Source: an uncultured Porphyromonadaceae bacterium
Lineage (GTDB): Bacteria; Bacteroidota; Bacteroidia; Bacteroidales; Muribaculaceae
DNA length: 18,436 nt
Direction of reading: 5' to 3'
Assembly: GCA_900550645.1 (NCBI GenBank)
Contig: URTA01000055.1
Location: 1 to 18,436, forward strand
Positions 7,128-15,775 of the stretch are shown one piece after another. How positions within the stretch are numbered: position 1 is the first letter of the stretch; every line of letters begins with the position of its first letter. The position numbers and the translations under genes were made by a program. The notes under the pieces were generated by a model, which was given only the letters and a program-made list of their open reading frames with translations, ran no database searches and was not told the origin of the DNA.

Positions 7128-8078
7128 TCAGCGTGTCTCTTCTGGAGGGTTCTTGATTTTGTCGAGGCGGTCATTGTCCGTGGGATAGATTGCATGCAGG
7201 AGGTTGTACACGTCCTCGCGTTCGCTCTGCGGTGCTTTGGAATATACGTTGACGAGTTCATCAAGCTTGCTGTCGCGGAATAGGGAGAGGGCAACGGACA
7301 TTGGCGCGACCTTGTATATCTCCTGTATTTCGGCGAGCGATTCGGTTATCACCGCCCTCCCCTTGTCAGGGCTTGTGACCATTTCATCGAGGCCCTTCCG
7401 GTGGTAGTTGTACAGCAGCCGCCTCATTCCCTGTGTGTTAGGGTCTGTAAAGGCAGCAAGCACGGCACTTCGGTTCTTAGTGTCCTCAAATGTGCGCCAG
7501 CCCACTTCGCCGCTGGACTGCGCCAGCTGGACTATGGTAGCGGCACGGTCGAAATACGGCTGGCCTCCCATGAGCGAGAAGCTGTCGAAATCGAGGGCGA
7601 GAAACATGTACGCATAAAAATTGAGTATTGCCGTTAGGTTGTTCTCCATAGTGTTTTCGGAGAATACCAGCGGGTCGCCGTCGCGGTAGTCAAACTCGAT
7701 TTTAGTGTCCTTGAAGTTGAACAGCGTGGTCGTGTAAGTGCTGTTGTATACCGGACGCGATAGCTGCACCTGCAGGTCGCCCTTGATGCGGTCGTCCTCG
7801 TATGTCTTGACTGTCAGATAGAAACGGCATTCGATCTTCTCGTTGGCGGAAAACTGGGCGTTGGTCCACTTGCGGTCGTTGAAGTATTCCGTTATAGAGG
7901 ACTGCAAAGACTCGAACACAGACTTGTTTGTACCCTGGATTTGGGACGAGTTCACCTCGACTGTGCAGTTCAGTTCCTGTGCCGCCAATGGCATACAGGC
8001 AGACAGAACCGCAGCCGCAGCAAGCAGCAGATAGCGGATTGCGAGGCGGGGAATATTACTGTGAACCGATACTGTCAT
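7128..8078 (-). CDS. DUF4835 family exported protein
   Basis: The mature start ELNCTVEVNSSQIQGTNKSV and the YFNDRKWTNAQF segment are diagnostic of DUF4835, a Bacteroidetes family of about 300 residues. I recall some annotations calling this family PorD of the type IX secretion system, but I cannot verify that here. A signal sequence covers roughly residues 1-34, with hydrophobic core YLLLAAAAVLSAC. It can be read as an ordinary signal cut after LAAQ, or as a lipobox LSAC with the cysteine lipidated; the family pattern favours the first. The gene starts 6 bp after coaBC and precedes recN, the recurrent Bacteroidales order coaBC-DUF4835-recN. The first ~10 residues may not be translated, because later starts could serve. 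Confidence 0.9.
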   Translation of the reverse strand: MTVSVHSNIPRLAIRYLLLAAAAVLSACMPLAAQELNCTVEVNSSQIQGTNKSVFESLQSSITEYFNDRKWTNAQFSANEKIECRFYLTVKTYEDDRIKGDLQVQLSRPVYNSTYTTTLFNFKDTKIEFDYRDGDPLVFSENTMENNLTAILNFYAYMFLALDFDSFSLMGGQPYFDRAATIVQLAQSSGEVGWRTFEDTKNRSAVLAAFTDPNTQGMRRLLYNYHRKGLDEMVTSPDKGRAVITESLAEIQEIYKVAPMSVALSLFRDSKLDELVNVYSKAPQSEREDVYNLLHAIYPTDNDRLDKIKNPPEETR

Positions 8079-8084
8079 AATATG

Positions 8085-9278
8085 TCAACGGAAAATTGTG
8101 TCAATTATGTCTTTGGCTATCTCCGATTTGAGCTGCGGCGGCAATGTCTTCTCCTCGCCTTGGGCTGAAATCAGCGTCACGGCGTTGGTGTCTTTCTGGA
8201 AACCAGCCAACGGGTTGGCAAGTGAATTTAGAACTATCCAGTCGAGGTTCTTGTCGGCGAGCTTGCGGTGTGCAGCTGCCAGTCCTTCATCGGTCTCGAG
8301 GGCGAAGCCAACGGTGAGTTGTCCTTTTTTGCGCCCTGACAATGAGGCTGCTATGTCGGGGTTGCGCACCAGACGCAGTGTCATCTCCTCGGTCTTCTCG
8401 CGTTTGATTTTAGAGTCGCTGCATGTCGCTGGGGCATAGTCGGCTACGGCGGCGCAGAATATTGCCGCGTCGCAACAGTCAAACAATTTGTTGGCAGCCT
8501 CATGCATTTCCTTGGCACTGCATACGTCATGGAGGTGTATGCCCGGATGGTTGCATTCCAGCGATGTTGGACCGCTGACCAGCTCCACTGCCGCTCCCCG
8601 GCTGGCGCACTCCATGGCGAGGGCATAGCCCATCTTGCCGCTCGAGTAGTTGCCTATGAAGCGCACCGGGTCGATGTTCTCGTATGTAGGGCCTGCTGTT
8701 ATGAGGACGGTCTTGCCCGACAGCGTCTGCGCGGCGGCAAAGTATGCTTCCAGCCGCTCGACTATCCGTTCCGGCTCTTCCATTCTCCCCTTGCCAACAA
8801 GGTGGCTCGCCAGCTCGCCGGCAGAGGGTTCTATGATTTCAACGCCGTCGGCGCGTAGTGTCGCGATGTTGCGCTGTGTCGATGGGTGTACCCACATATC
8901 CAGGTCCATTGCCGGTGCTGCGAACACTTTCTCTTTCGCACTGAGATATGTGGTGACGAGCATATTGTCTGCTATGCCGTTTGCCATTTTTCCGAGGGTG
9001 CAGGCCGTAGCCGGGGCAATGACCATGGCATCTGCCCACAGCCCCAAATCGACATGGCTGTGCCACTCGCCGCTGTTGGCGGTGAAAAACTCGCTGACGA
9101 CGGGCTTTCCGCTCAGGGCGGAGAGTGTCACAGGGGTGATGAACTCCTTGCCCGATGGCGTGGCTATCACCTGCACTTCCGCGCCCGCTTTGACGAGCAG
9201 GCGCAGCAGGTATGCTGACTTATAGGCGGCGATGCCCCCGGTGATGCCGAGTATGATGTGCTTGCCCTTAAGCATCAT
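8085..9278 (-). CDS. coaBC: Bifunctional phosphopantothenoylcysteine decarboxylase / phosphopantothenate-cysteine ligase
   Basis: The protein performs two successive steps of coenzyme A synthesis: ligating cysteine to 4'-phosphopantothenate (CoaB) and decarboxylating the product to 4'-phosphopantetheine (CoaC, FMN-dependent). CoaC comes first: LGITGGIAAYK at 10-20, the catalytic histidine at residue 75 in HSHVDLGLW, an ATACTLGKMANGIADN motif at 90-105 and PAMDLDMW at 122-129. The usual motif reads PxMNxxMW, so aspartate replaces asparagine. The loop that carries Cys158 in E. coli (here residues 150-169) has no cysteine. CoaB starts near 185, with TAGPTYENIDPVRFIGNYSS, AAVADY and RLVRNPDIAASL. 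The start overlaps the upstream exonuclease stop (ATGATG). At 397 residues it is full length. Confidence 0.96.
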   Translation of the reverse strand: MMLKGKHIILGITGGIAAYKSAYLLRLLVKAGAEVQVIATPSGKEFITPVTLSALSGKPVVSEFFTANSGEWHSHVDLGLWADAMVIAPATACTLGKMANGIADNMLVTTYLSAKEKVFAAPAMDLDMWVHPSTQRNIATLRADGVEIIEPSAGELASHLVGKGRMEEPERIVERLEAYFAAAQTLSGKTVLITAGPTYENIDPVRFIGNYSSGKMGYALAMECASRGAAVELVSGPTSLECNHPGIHLHDVCSAKEMHEAANKLFDCCDAAIFCAAVADYAPATCSDSKIKREKTEEMTLRLVRNPDIAASLSGRKKGQLTVGFALETDEGLAAAHRKLADKNLDWIVLNSLANPLAGFQKDTNAVTLISAQGEEKTLPPQLKSEIAKDIIDTIFR

Positions 9279-10060
9279 TGACCGCCTTTCTTTTTGTTTT
9301 GCAGATACTTGGCCTTGAGCTGCAGAAGCACGTCAATGGTATTGCGCGAGAACTCGCGTTCTTGCATCCATGCGATGAATGACGGCTCTTTGCGCAGCAC
9401 CTCCTCAACGGCCTTCCCCTTGTGCTTGCCGAAATTGAAAACAGGCTCGTTCTTGTCGTTTAGTACTATGCGCCCTGCCAGGTCGAGGTTGCGGCCTTGG
9501 CGTGAAAACTCGGCGAGCTTCACCACATCGTTCTCCAGCGTGTCGTACCGGTCGAGTTGACTCTTAAGCACCTCGTAGGTGGCGCGAGTGTCTGCCATTG
9601 CCGAGTGGGCATCGGTCAGCTCCTTGCCGCAATAGAAGCGGTAAGCTGCCACGAGGGTGCGTTGCTCCATTTTGTGGAATATGTTCTGTACATCTACGAA
9701 CTGGCGGTCTGCGACGCTGAACGTCATTCCGGCGCGTGCGAACTCCTCTATAAGCACTGGCACGTCAAACTTGTTGCTGTTGTAACCGGCTATGTCGCAG
9801 CCATCGAAAATCTCGTACAGCGACCGTGCCACCTGCTTGAATGTAGGACAGTCCTTGACATCCTCGTCAGTAATATGGTGTATCGCCGTTGATTCCTCGG
9901 GTATGTGCATCTCGGGGTTGATGCGGCGCGATTTCTCGATTTCCGTGCCGTCGGGCATGACTTTGATGAATGACAGCTCGACGATGCGGTCATGAATGAT
10001 ATTCGTCCCCGTAGTCTCGAGGTCGAAGAATATTATGGGGCGTTTCAGGTTGAGTTCCAT
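9275..10060 (-). CDS. DEDDh 3'-5' exonuclease, DnaQ-like, with C-terminal extension
   Basis: The N-terminal ~175 residues form a DnaQ/epsilon-type exonuclease domain with all acidic residues visible: D13 and E15 in FFDLETTGT, D99 in NSNKFDVPVL, and H152 plus D157 in AHSAMADTRATYEVL. Such enzymes remove 3' nucleotides with two metal ions and act in proofreading or repair. Residues ~205-250 add a small domain with FGKHKGKAVEEV and FIAWM, found after exonuclease domains in many Bacteroidetes. The gene follows dnaN by 18 bp, so it may supply a clamp-linked proofreading or repair nuclease. No clear QLxLF-type clamp-binding motif is visible. It overlaps coaBC by 4 bp. Confidence 0.92.
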   Translation of the reverse strand: MELNLKRPIIFFDLETTGTNIIHDRIVELSFIKVMPDGTEIEKSRRINPEMHIPEESTAIHHITDEDVKDCPTFKQVARSLYEIFDGCDIAGYNSNKFDVPVLIEEFARAGMTFSVADRQFVDVQNIFHKMEQRTLVAAYRFYCGKELTDAHSAMADTRATYEVLKSQLDRYDTLENDVVKLAEFSRQGRNLDLAGRIVLNDKNEPVFNFGKHKGKAVEEVLRKEPSFIAWMQEREFSRNTIDVLLQLKAKYLQNKKKGGQ

Positions 10061-10078
10061 TGTCAGCGCGTGTCAGTG

Positions 10079-11206
10079 TCAATAGTCGAAAGTCTGCATG
10101 GGCATCAGCAGCATCAGTATGTTCTCGTCGTCCAGCTGCTTGGAGGGTACGAATATGCCTGGACGTGTCGGGTCAGAGAGGTTGAGTATTACCTCGTCAG
10201 ATTTCAGGTTGCCAAGCACTTCAATCAGGAACGGTGCTTTGAAGCCTATGGTCATGTCGTTGCCCTCGTATTGGCATGCTACGTCTTCCTCTGCCGACAC
10301 GGAATAGTCCACGTCCTGAGCGGAAAGATGTATGTTGGCGGCGGTGATGTTTAGCTTCACCAGTCCGGAGGCGAGGCTCGCGAACAGGGAGACGCGGCGC
10401 ATGGCATTGAGCAGCGAAACGCGGTCAACGGTCAGCGAGAACGGGTTGTCAGTCGGTATAACGCGGTCATAGTTGGGGTAGTTGCCGTTTATGAAGCGGC
10501 ATGTCAGCACATAGTCGCCGATGACGAATGTGGCGTGCTTCTCCCCTATCTGCAGCGTCAGCTCCTTGTCCTCCTTTGAGATGATGTTGCGCAGTATTGA
10601 AGCGGGCTTGGCTGGCATGGTGAATCCGACCTCAAAGCCTGGCTGTGCCTGACGGTTGATGTAGCGCACCAGCTTGTGGGTGTCGCTGCTGACGAATGTG
10701 ATGTCCTCGTTGTGGAAATCCCAGTGTATGCCCATCATCATGGGGCGCAGCGTGTCTGCACTGACGGCAAATATTGTAGCCTCGATGCCCTTCTGCACGA
10801 TTTCGGAATCGAGGGTGATGTCGCGGTGTTCCTCGCTGTCATGGCTGTCCACGGGGTATTCCGTCGCGTCTACGCCCATGAAGCTGAAATGTCCTGACAG
10901 AAACTGTATCTCGGTTTCGAGGTTGTCCTCGTTGATAGAGAACGTCAGCCCCTGCCCTGGCACTTCCTTGAGCATATCGAGCAGCCTCTTGGCGTTGAGG
11001 GCCACCTTGCCCTGTCCCTCGACTTCCATTATCTCGAGCGAGGCGGTCATAACGTTCTCCTGGTCAGAGCCGGTGATGTAGAGGCGGTCGCCTTTCACCT
11101 CGAAGAGGAAATTGTCGAGTATCGACATCGCGTTCTTGGTGTTGATCACCTTGCTGACAGCTTGGAGCTGTGACTGTAGAGCCTTGCTCTGTACATTGAA
11201 TTTCAT
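10079..11206 (-). CDS. dnaN: DNA polymerase III beta subunit (sliding clamp)
   Basis: DnaN dimerises into the ring that holds replicative and repair polymerases on DNA. The 375-residue length is typical. The three clamp domains are recognisable: the first starts MKFNVQSKALQSQLQAVSKVI, the second contains FAVSADTLRPMMMGIHWDF and FVSSDTHKLVRY, and the third contains NGNYPNYDRVIPTDNPF. The ending LMLLMPMQTFDY is the conserved C-terminal tail that helps form the partner-binding pocket. It is the first gene of a six-gene operon behind a strong promoter (11305-11336) and is not next to dnaA here. Confidence 0.98.
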   Translation of the reverse strand: MKFNVQSKALQSQLQAVSKVINTKNAMSILDNFLFEVKGDRLYITGSDQENVMTASLEIMEVEGQGKVALNAKRLLDMLKEVPGQGLTFSINEDNLETEIQFLSGHFSFMGVDATEYPVDSHDSEEHRDITLDSEIVQKGIEATIFAVSADTLRPMMMGIHWDFHNEDITFVSSDTHKLVRYINRQAQPGFEVGFTMPAKPASILRNIISKEDKELTLQIGEKHATFVIGDYVLTCRFINGNYPNYDRVIPTDNPFSLTVDRVSLLNAMRRVSLFASLASGLVKLNITAANIHLSAQDVDYSVSAEEDVACQYEGNDMTIGFKAPFLIEVLGNLKSDEVILNLSDPTRPGIFVPSKQLDDENILMLLMPMQTFDY

Positions 11207-11304
11207 ATCTTTGTCTTATTGTTTTTCTGTTCCGTAGGCAGCGCAGCCTGCATGTTGCCGTGGCACTTGCCGTGACGCGCTGTGCGTCCTTTTGTATTAG
11301 TTTA

Positions 11305-11336
11305 CAAAGATAGCACATTTCCGTGTCATACGCAAA
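11305..11336 (-). promoter_or_regulatory. Bacteroidetes-type promoter of the dnaN operon
   Basis: On the minus strand TTTG (11333-11336), a 20-nt spacer and TATCTTTG (11305-11312) give an exact match to the TTTG / TAnnTTTG consensus. Transcription would start near 11298, about 90 nt before the dnaN ATG. The site lies in the 163-bp gap between mutS2 and dnaN and separates the two transcription units. Confidence 0.85.
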
Positions 11337-11369
11337 TCCGTCTCGCGAAACGACCGAACAGAGGCAGTG

Positions 11370-13832
11370 TCAGAGTTCGACAACTGTGATGCCCGCTCCA
11401 CCGAAGCGCACGTCCTCGTCATGGTATGATTTGACCACCGGGCTTGCGCCGAGCCATTGGCGTATTGCCTCGCGCAACGCTCCCGTGCCTGTGCCGTGGA
11501 GTATGCGAACACGCGGTATCTCAAACTGGACAGCGTCGTCGATGAAGTATGTGACGGCTTGCAAAGCCTCGTCAGCCCTCATGCCACGCAGGTCTATCTC
11601 CTGTTTGAAATTGAGCTGGCGTGTTCGGCTGTCGTTGGATGTGGACTGCGAGATGGAGAGTGCCTGCTGCGCTGCCGTGGGCTTGGGCTTGGCTGCCGGC
11701 TTGAGCCGAGAGATAGCGACAACGGTGCGCAGCCCGCCGAAGGCGACCTCGGCGTTCTTGCCAGATACGGAGATGATTTGCCCGACCACGCCGCCGTCAT
11801 GCATCTTGACATAGTCGCCGGCGGCGAGTTCCTTTTTCCTGTCGAGAGCGTCTTGTGGGCTGCGCTGGCTTTTGGGCTGCTGCTTGCCGTGTGGCTTGTT
11901 CAGCTTTGCAACACCCGGGAGCGTGTTGTCGCCCTTGCAGTCCTGCACCTGTCGCTTGTACTGCTCGAGTTCGGAGCGTATCTGCTTGGTCTGCTCCTTT
12001 TCGGCTTGGGCCTTCTTGATTTCGTGTATGGTGCGCTCGATTTTAGCGTTGGCTGTGTCGAGTATCTCCTGTGCCTGTGCGCGAGCCTCTTTCAATATCG
12101 AGGAGCGGGACTGCCGCAGCTCGGACGACTTGAGTTCGTATTCTTGCAGCGTCGCGTCTATGCGGTGTTCCTTTTCTTTGATAGAGAGGCGTTTGTTAGC
12201 CCAGTATCGGCGGTCGCGTGCTATGTCGAGCAGGTACTTGTCCATGTTGACGTAGTCCGAGCCGACTATTTGTTTCGCCTCGTCGATGATTTCCTGCGGC
12301 AGCCCGATGCTGCGTGCTATCTCTATGGCGAATGAGCTGCCAGGATGTCCGACGGAGAGCTGGAAGAGGGGCTGGAACTTCTGCCTGTCGTATAGCATCG
12401 CGCCGTTGACGAAGCCTGGCTCATTGTCGGCGAATGTCTTGATGTTTTGGTAGTGTGTGGTGACAACGCCATAGCAGCCTGATTTGCCGAGGCGTGCGAG
12501 TATGGCCTGTGCCAGCGCAGAGCCTATCTGCGGCTCTGTCCCCGACCCTATCTCGTCTATGAGGACGAGGCTTGAAGCGTTGGCGTTGCGTATGAAGTGC
12601 TTCATGCCGCGCAGGTGCGACGAGTAGGTGCTAAGGTCGTTTTCTATGGACTGCTGGTCGCCGATGTCTATGAATATGCCGTCCACGATGCCGATATGGG
12701 AATTGTCGTGGAGCGTGGGCAGAAGCCCGCATTGCGTCATGTACTGGATCACGCCTACGGTCTTGAGTGTGACAGACTTGCCGCCGGCGTTAGGTCCCGA
12801 GATGACGAGAAACCGCTGCCGTGAGTCCAGCTTAAGGTTGAACGGAACTACCTGCCGCCCTTGTGCACGCAGGGTGAGCATCAGAGCCGGGTGTACCGCG
12901 TGATACCAGTCAAACTCCAGCTTACGCTCCAATATAGGCATTTGCGCCTCGAGGGTTCGTGCGAGTGTAGCTTTGGCGATGATGAAATCGAACAGTCCTG
13001 TCAGCTTTGACGAGGCTTGCAGTGCTTCGATTTCGGGGCGTATCTTGTCGGCGAGTGCGGTGAGTATCAACACTTCCTCGTGATGACGCTGCATCTCCAG
13101 CTCGCGCAGGCGGTTGCCGGCTTCGACTGCTTCGGCTGGCTCTATGAACGAGGTCTTGCCTGTCGCGCTCACGTCATGGACTATGCCGTTTATAGACCGC
13201 TTGTAAGCCGACGGGACAGGTATCACCGGCCTTCCGTCACGCATCGAGGGGGCAGCGTCCTTTTCCACTATACCCTGCTCTACCGCCTTTGCCATTACGC
13301 GGCGCACTATCGCTGACATTGAGGCTGACACTGAATTTATGGCACGCACGATGTCGTGCAGCTCGGGAGTGGCGTTGTCCTTGATTTCGCCGAAGCGGTT
13401 GACGACAGCGTCAATGTCTCGGGCCAGCTGGGGAAACAGCTCCATGCTGTCAAATATGGCTGCCAGCTGCGGGTATGCGCATGCCTCTTCCGACGTGCGG
13501 CGGCAGCAGAAATCGCGTACTGCAGCGACAGACTCGATAAACGCCCTTATTTTTAGGCACTTTTCGGCTGTTATGAAACTCCCTGCGGCTCGCAGCTCTG
13601 AGAGGAAGGGCACGATGTTGTGTATGTCGGACGAGGGAATGTCCGCGCCGCTTGTTACGGCTTGCAGCATTTCGTGGGTCTGCATCAGTCGCTTTTTCAC
13701 CTCGGAGTAGGACGTTCTGAACGTCATCTCGTCGGCAAGCTGTTTGCCCTGAGGACTGCGGCAGTAGTCCTTTAGAAGGTTGCGCAAGGGGGTAAACCCG
13801 ATTTTATCTTCAAAATCAGAGGGATATATCAT
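11370..13832 (-). CDS. mutS2: MutS2 family ATPase with Smr endonuclease domain
   Basis: MutS2 is a MutS-like ATPase without the mismatch-binding domain; family members suppress recombination or act on stalled ribosomes. The core/clamp region (1-300) is followed by the ATPase: Walker A GPNAGGKS at 346-353, the STYSSHL signature near 401, Walker B LVLIDEIGSGTEP at 422-434, and TTH at 458-460. A coiled-coil arm covers about 520-640 (EKEHRIDATLQEYE, EKEQTKQIRSELEQYKRQ). A KOW-like part (GDYVKMHDGGVVGQIISVSG) and the C-terminal Smr domain with DLRGM and HGTGTGALREAI follow. Smr nucleases usually carry such DLHG- and HGxG-type motifs. At 820 residues it is full length. Its ATG overlaps the upstream small ORF by 4 bp. 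Confidence 0.97.
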   Translation of the reverse strand: MIYPSDFEDKIGFTPLRNLLKDYCRSPQGKQLADEMTFRTSYSEVKKRLMQTHEMLQAVTSGADIPSSDIHNIVPFLSELRAAGSFITAEKCLKIRAFIESVAAVRDFCCRRTSEEACAYPQLAAIFDSMELFPQLARDIDAVVNRFGEIKDNATPELHDIVRAINSVSASMSAIVRRVMAKAVEQGIVEKDAAPSMRDGRPVIPVPSAYKRSINGIVHDVSATGKTSFIEPAEAVEAGNRLRELEMQRHHEEVLILTALADKIRPEIEALQASSKLTGLFDFIIAKATLARTLEAQMPILERKLEFDWYHAVHPALMLTLRAQGRQVVPFNLKLDSRQRFLVISGPNAGGKSVTLKTVGVIQYMTQCGLLPTLHDNSHIGIVDGIFIDIGDQQSIENDLSTYSSHLRGMKHFIRNANASSLVLIDEIGSGTEPQIGSALAQAILARLGKSGCYGVVTTHYQNIKTFADNEPGFVNGAMLYDRQKFQPLFQLSVGHPGSSFAIEIARSIGLPQEIIDEAKQIVGSDYVNMDKYLLDIARDRRYWANKRLSIKEKEHRIDATLQEYELKSSELRQSRSSILKEARAQAQEILDTANAKIERTIHEIKKAQAEKEQTKQIRSELEQYKRQVQDCKGDNTLPGVAKLNKPHGKQQPKSQRSPQDALDRKKELAAGDYVKMHDGGVVGQIISVSGKNAEVAFGGLRTVVAISRLKPAAKPKPTAAQQALSISQSTSNDSRTRQLNFKQEIDLRGMRADEALQAVTYFIDDAVQFEIPRVRILHGTGTGALREAIRQWLGASPVVKSYHDEDVRFGGAGITVVEL

Positions 13833-14146
13833 GGGGTTTTGTTCAGTTGTGACTTAGATATTATGCCAGTAATCAGTTCAAGAATTGATACATCGAGGAG
13901 ACAGTGAAAATAGAAGTCATTATATATCCCTTCAGTTGTAATTTCTGTGAAATCACATTCAGTGCTTCTAATACCATCAAGGTACATACGTATTGTAGCT
14001 CTGTAATTTCCCTTCTCTATTATCAATTCCCTATAATCAAGATCGTATAAAAAACAATCACTATCAAGATACATTTTATCCGCTATACTGATATTTTCTT
14101 GTATCCAGTCTTCAGCGAACTTTTCGAGGTAAGATCTTAGCTCCAT
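13829..14146 (-). CDS. Small AT-rich protein of unknown function, coupled to mutS2
   Basis: I do not recognise this 105-residue protein. It is acidic, with several aromatic residues (FLYDLDYRELIIEKGNYR) and short alternating strands and helices. There is no signal peptide, membrane helix or nucleic-acid-binding motif. The central YRATIRMYLDG segment recalls small immunity or adaptor folds, but only loosely. Its base composition is about 34% GC by hand count, against visibly GC-rich neighbours, which suggests recent acquisition or weak selection. Its stop overlaps the mutS2 start (ATGA), and it starts 13 bp after the stress-protein gene, so it is probably translated with both. No Shine-Dalgarno sequence is seen, as is usual in Bacteroidetes. 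Confidence 0.7.
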   Translation of the reverse strand: MELRSYLEKFAEDWIQENISIADKMYLDSDCFLYDLDYRELIIEKGNYRATIRMYLDGIRSTECDFTEITTEGIYNDFYFHCLLDVSILELITGIISKSQLNKTP

Positions 14147-14159
14147 TTTTATGTGGCTG

Positions 14160-15251
14160 CTAAACTGGGATTACTATCATTGGCATTTCTCGGTCATAGA
14201 ACAGTATGTGGGCAATGCCCGGATTGAGCAGCCGGGCGAATATGTTTTTCTTCTTGTTTTGCACGATCAGCAGCTCGAGCATTGCCTGGTCGGCAAATGT
14301 GCGGAAGTCCTCCTTGAACGAGTGCTGGGCGATGCAGTGCATCGCGAACTTGACCGAGGGGTATCTTTCGCGGAACGTGTCGAGCAGAACCTCGCATCGC
14401 GCTGCAACTGCTGCCTGCGGTTTGTCGCTGACAGGAATAAGGGTAATCTCAACTTCGGGATAGTCAAACAGCGACAGGAGCGATTCTATAGAGGCGGCAT
14501 CGTGGCTGTCGAGGTTGCAGAAGAAGGCGAGACGACGTATCTCGCGTATGGAACGGAACTGGCAGTCTTCAGGGACGGTGAACAGCGGCACTCGGCACGA
14601 GTCGAGGACTTCGGCAGTGACGCTGCCTATCATCTCTTCCTCTTTGCGGTGGCGGCTGCGTGTCGCCATGACTATCATCTTGGGGCTTTTGGCCCGCGAA
14701 TATTCCTTGATGACATCTTCAGGAACACCCGGCAACAGTTCCGAGGAGAACAATCCGCTGGGCAGACACCCATCCTTCTGCCTTTCGCGCAGCTTGACTT
14801 CAAATGCCTTGAGCGCAGAGGCTTCGGCAACCCTGATTTTGTCGGAGGGGAAAATTTCTTCGTCGGCTTCGCTCTCGATGTAGTCTGCCTTGACAAACGA
14901 CGAATCGATATACGGCAGCGTGTATGTATGCAGCAGCACGGGACGCGAGGACAGCCTTTCGGCAAGCTCAAAGCCTACACGGCAAGCTGTCAGGCTCTTG
15001 TCGGAGAAGTCCACCGGTATGAGTATAGCGTCGCCGGTGTTTGGCTGGACTGCTCCCCTCTCGCTGCTTACCAGCACTGTGGGCAGCATCCGTGACGCAC
15101 GCTGTGCATGATGCGGCGGCACGGTGACTGTCTTCAGCTCGGTAATGGGCGTATCGGCAAGTGACACGGCAATGCCACGCTTTTTCAGCTCGGCGGCAAT
15201 GCGGCCAGCAGCGGCGGCGGGCAGCGTGACGAGGGGTATGTTGCTGTTCAT
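14160..15251 (-). CDS. Universal stress protein (two UspA-like domains) with N-terminal DUF2007-like segment
   Basis: Residues ~75-227 form a UspA domain: the strand AILIPVDFSDKS, helix AFELAERL-like and the end VMATRSRHRKEEEMIGSVTAEVL followed by VPLFTVPE. The ATP-binding pattern GxxG-9x-G(S/T) keeps only its final GSVT part, so nucleotide binding is uncertain. Residues ~238-363 form a second, more degenerate Usp-like half ending MPMIVIPV. Residues 1-55, with AAELKKRGIAVSLAD and VPPHHAQRASRML, resemble the short DUF2007 signal-transducing domain; that match is from pattern memory only. It is cytoplasmic, with no membrane segment. It lies 49 bp after a lipoprotein gene and just before the AT-rich ORF and mutS2. 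The role is probably stress signalling; the ligand is unknown. Confidence 0.82.
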   Translation of the reverse strand: MNSNIPLVTLPAAAAGRIAAELKKRGIAVSLADTPITELKTVTVPPHHAQRASRMLPTVLVSSERGAVQPNTGDAILIPVDFSDKSLTACRVGFELAERLSSRPVLLHTYTLPYIDSSFVKADYIESEADEEIFPSDKIRVAEASALKAFEVKLRERQKDGCLPSGLFSSELLPGVPEDVIKEYSRAKSPKMIVMATRSRHRKEEEMIGSVTAEVLDSCRVPLFTVPEDCQFRSIREIRRLAFFCNLDSHDAASIESLLSLFDYPEVEITLIPVSDKPQAAVAARCEVLLDTFRERYPSVKFAMHCIAQHSFKEDFRTFADQAMLELLIVQNKKKNIFARLLNPGIAHILFYDREMPMIVIPV

Positions 15252-15300
15252 GTGTCAGTGTTATTATTTGAAGGTCTATGCTGTATGGTGCAGGTTCAAG

Positions 15301-15660
15301 CTATCTGCGGCAATCAATCATGACAGTGCCGGCATTACAGATGTATACATCGTTTACACGATTGTCGTTGCTGTAATGCTCTTTCAATGCATTGCACAGC
15401 TCCTCATAGTCCTCTGATGTGGCTGCGTGCTGTATACGCACGTTCACAAGTCTGCCGATAGGCTCAATTTTATAGTTGTGGTCTTGCGTGAAAGAGCGGG
15501 CTTCTTGTCCGCCGACGAGACCATAGCTTTCATACTCACTATAGAGGGACTCAACGACTTTGTCGGTTTGTTCAAACAAATCGCCGTATCTGTTGCAAGC
15601 GGTCAGCATGACAGCAAACAAGACAGAAAGAATGGTAATGGCATGTTTGATATTTCTCAT
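15301..15660 (-). CDS. Small lipoprotein of unknown function
   Basis: A lipoprotein signal is clear: a basic start (MRNIKHA), a hydrophobic core (ITILSVLFAVM) and lipobox LTAC with Cys22. The mature protein of ~98 residues begins CNRYGDLFEQTDKVVESLY and has an alpha/beta look without cysteine pairs or a known domain. Residues NVRIQHAATSEDYEELCNALKEHYS could form a strand followed by a helix. I do not recognise the family. It should be anchored in the inner or outer membrane facing the periplasm. It is separated by 250 bp from the upstream regulator gene and by 49 bp from the stress-protein gene. No good promoter match was found in front of it. Confidence 0.75.
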   Translation of the reverse strand: MRNIKHAITILSVLFAVMLTACNRYGDLFEQTDKVVESLYSEYESYGLVGGQEARSFTQDHNYKIEPIGRLVNVRIQHAATSEDYEELCNALKEHYSNDNRVNDVYICNAGTVMIDCRR

Positions 15661-15775
15661 TGTTAGACTGGTTTATAATGCCCGCTTGCCTGGCATAAGG
15701 GGCGGTTATGTCCGGTAAATATATTTGATACTAAAGATGTATATAGTGAATGTATATTTTGTGTTGTCATACCAC

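Noticed and set aside
11457..12335. Plus-strand ORF (292 codons) opposite mutS2
   Set aside because: Complete overlap with conserved mutS2 sequence and no family features of its own.
14151..15095. Long plus-strand ORF (314 codons) opposite the stress-protein gene
   Set aside because: It is antisense to a well-supported UspA protein; its translation has no recognisable domain and is explained by GC-rich codon use of the true gene.
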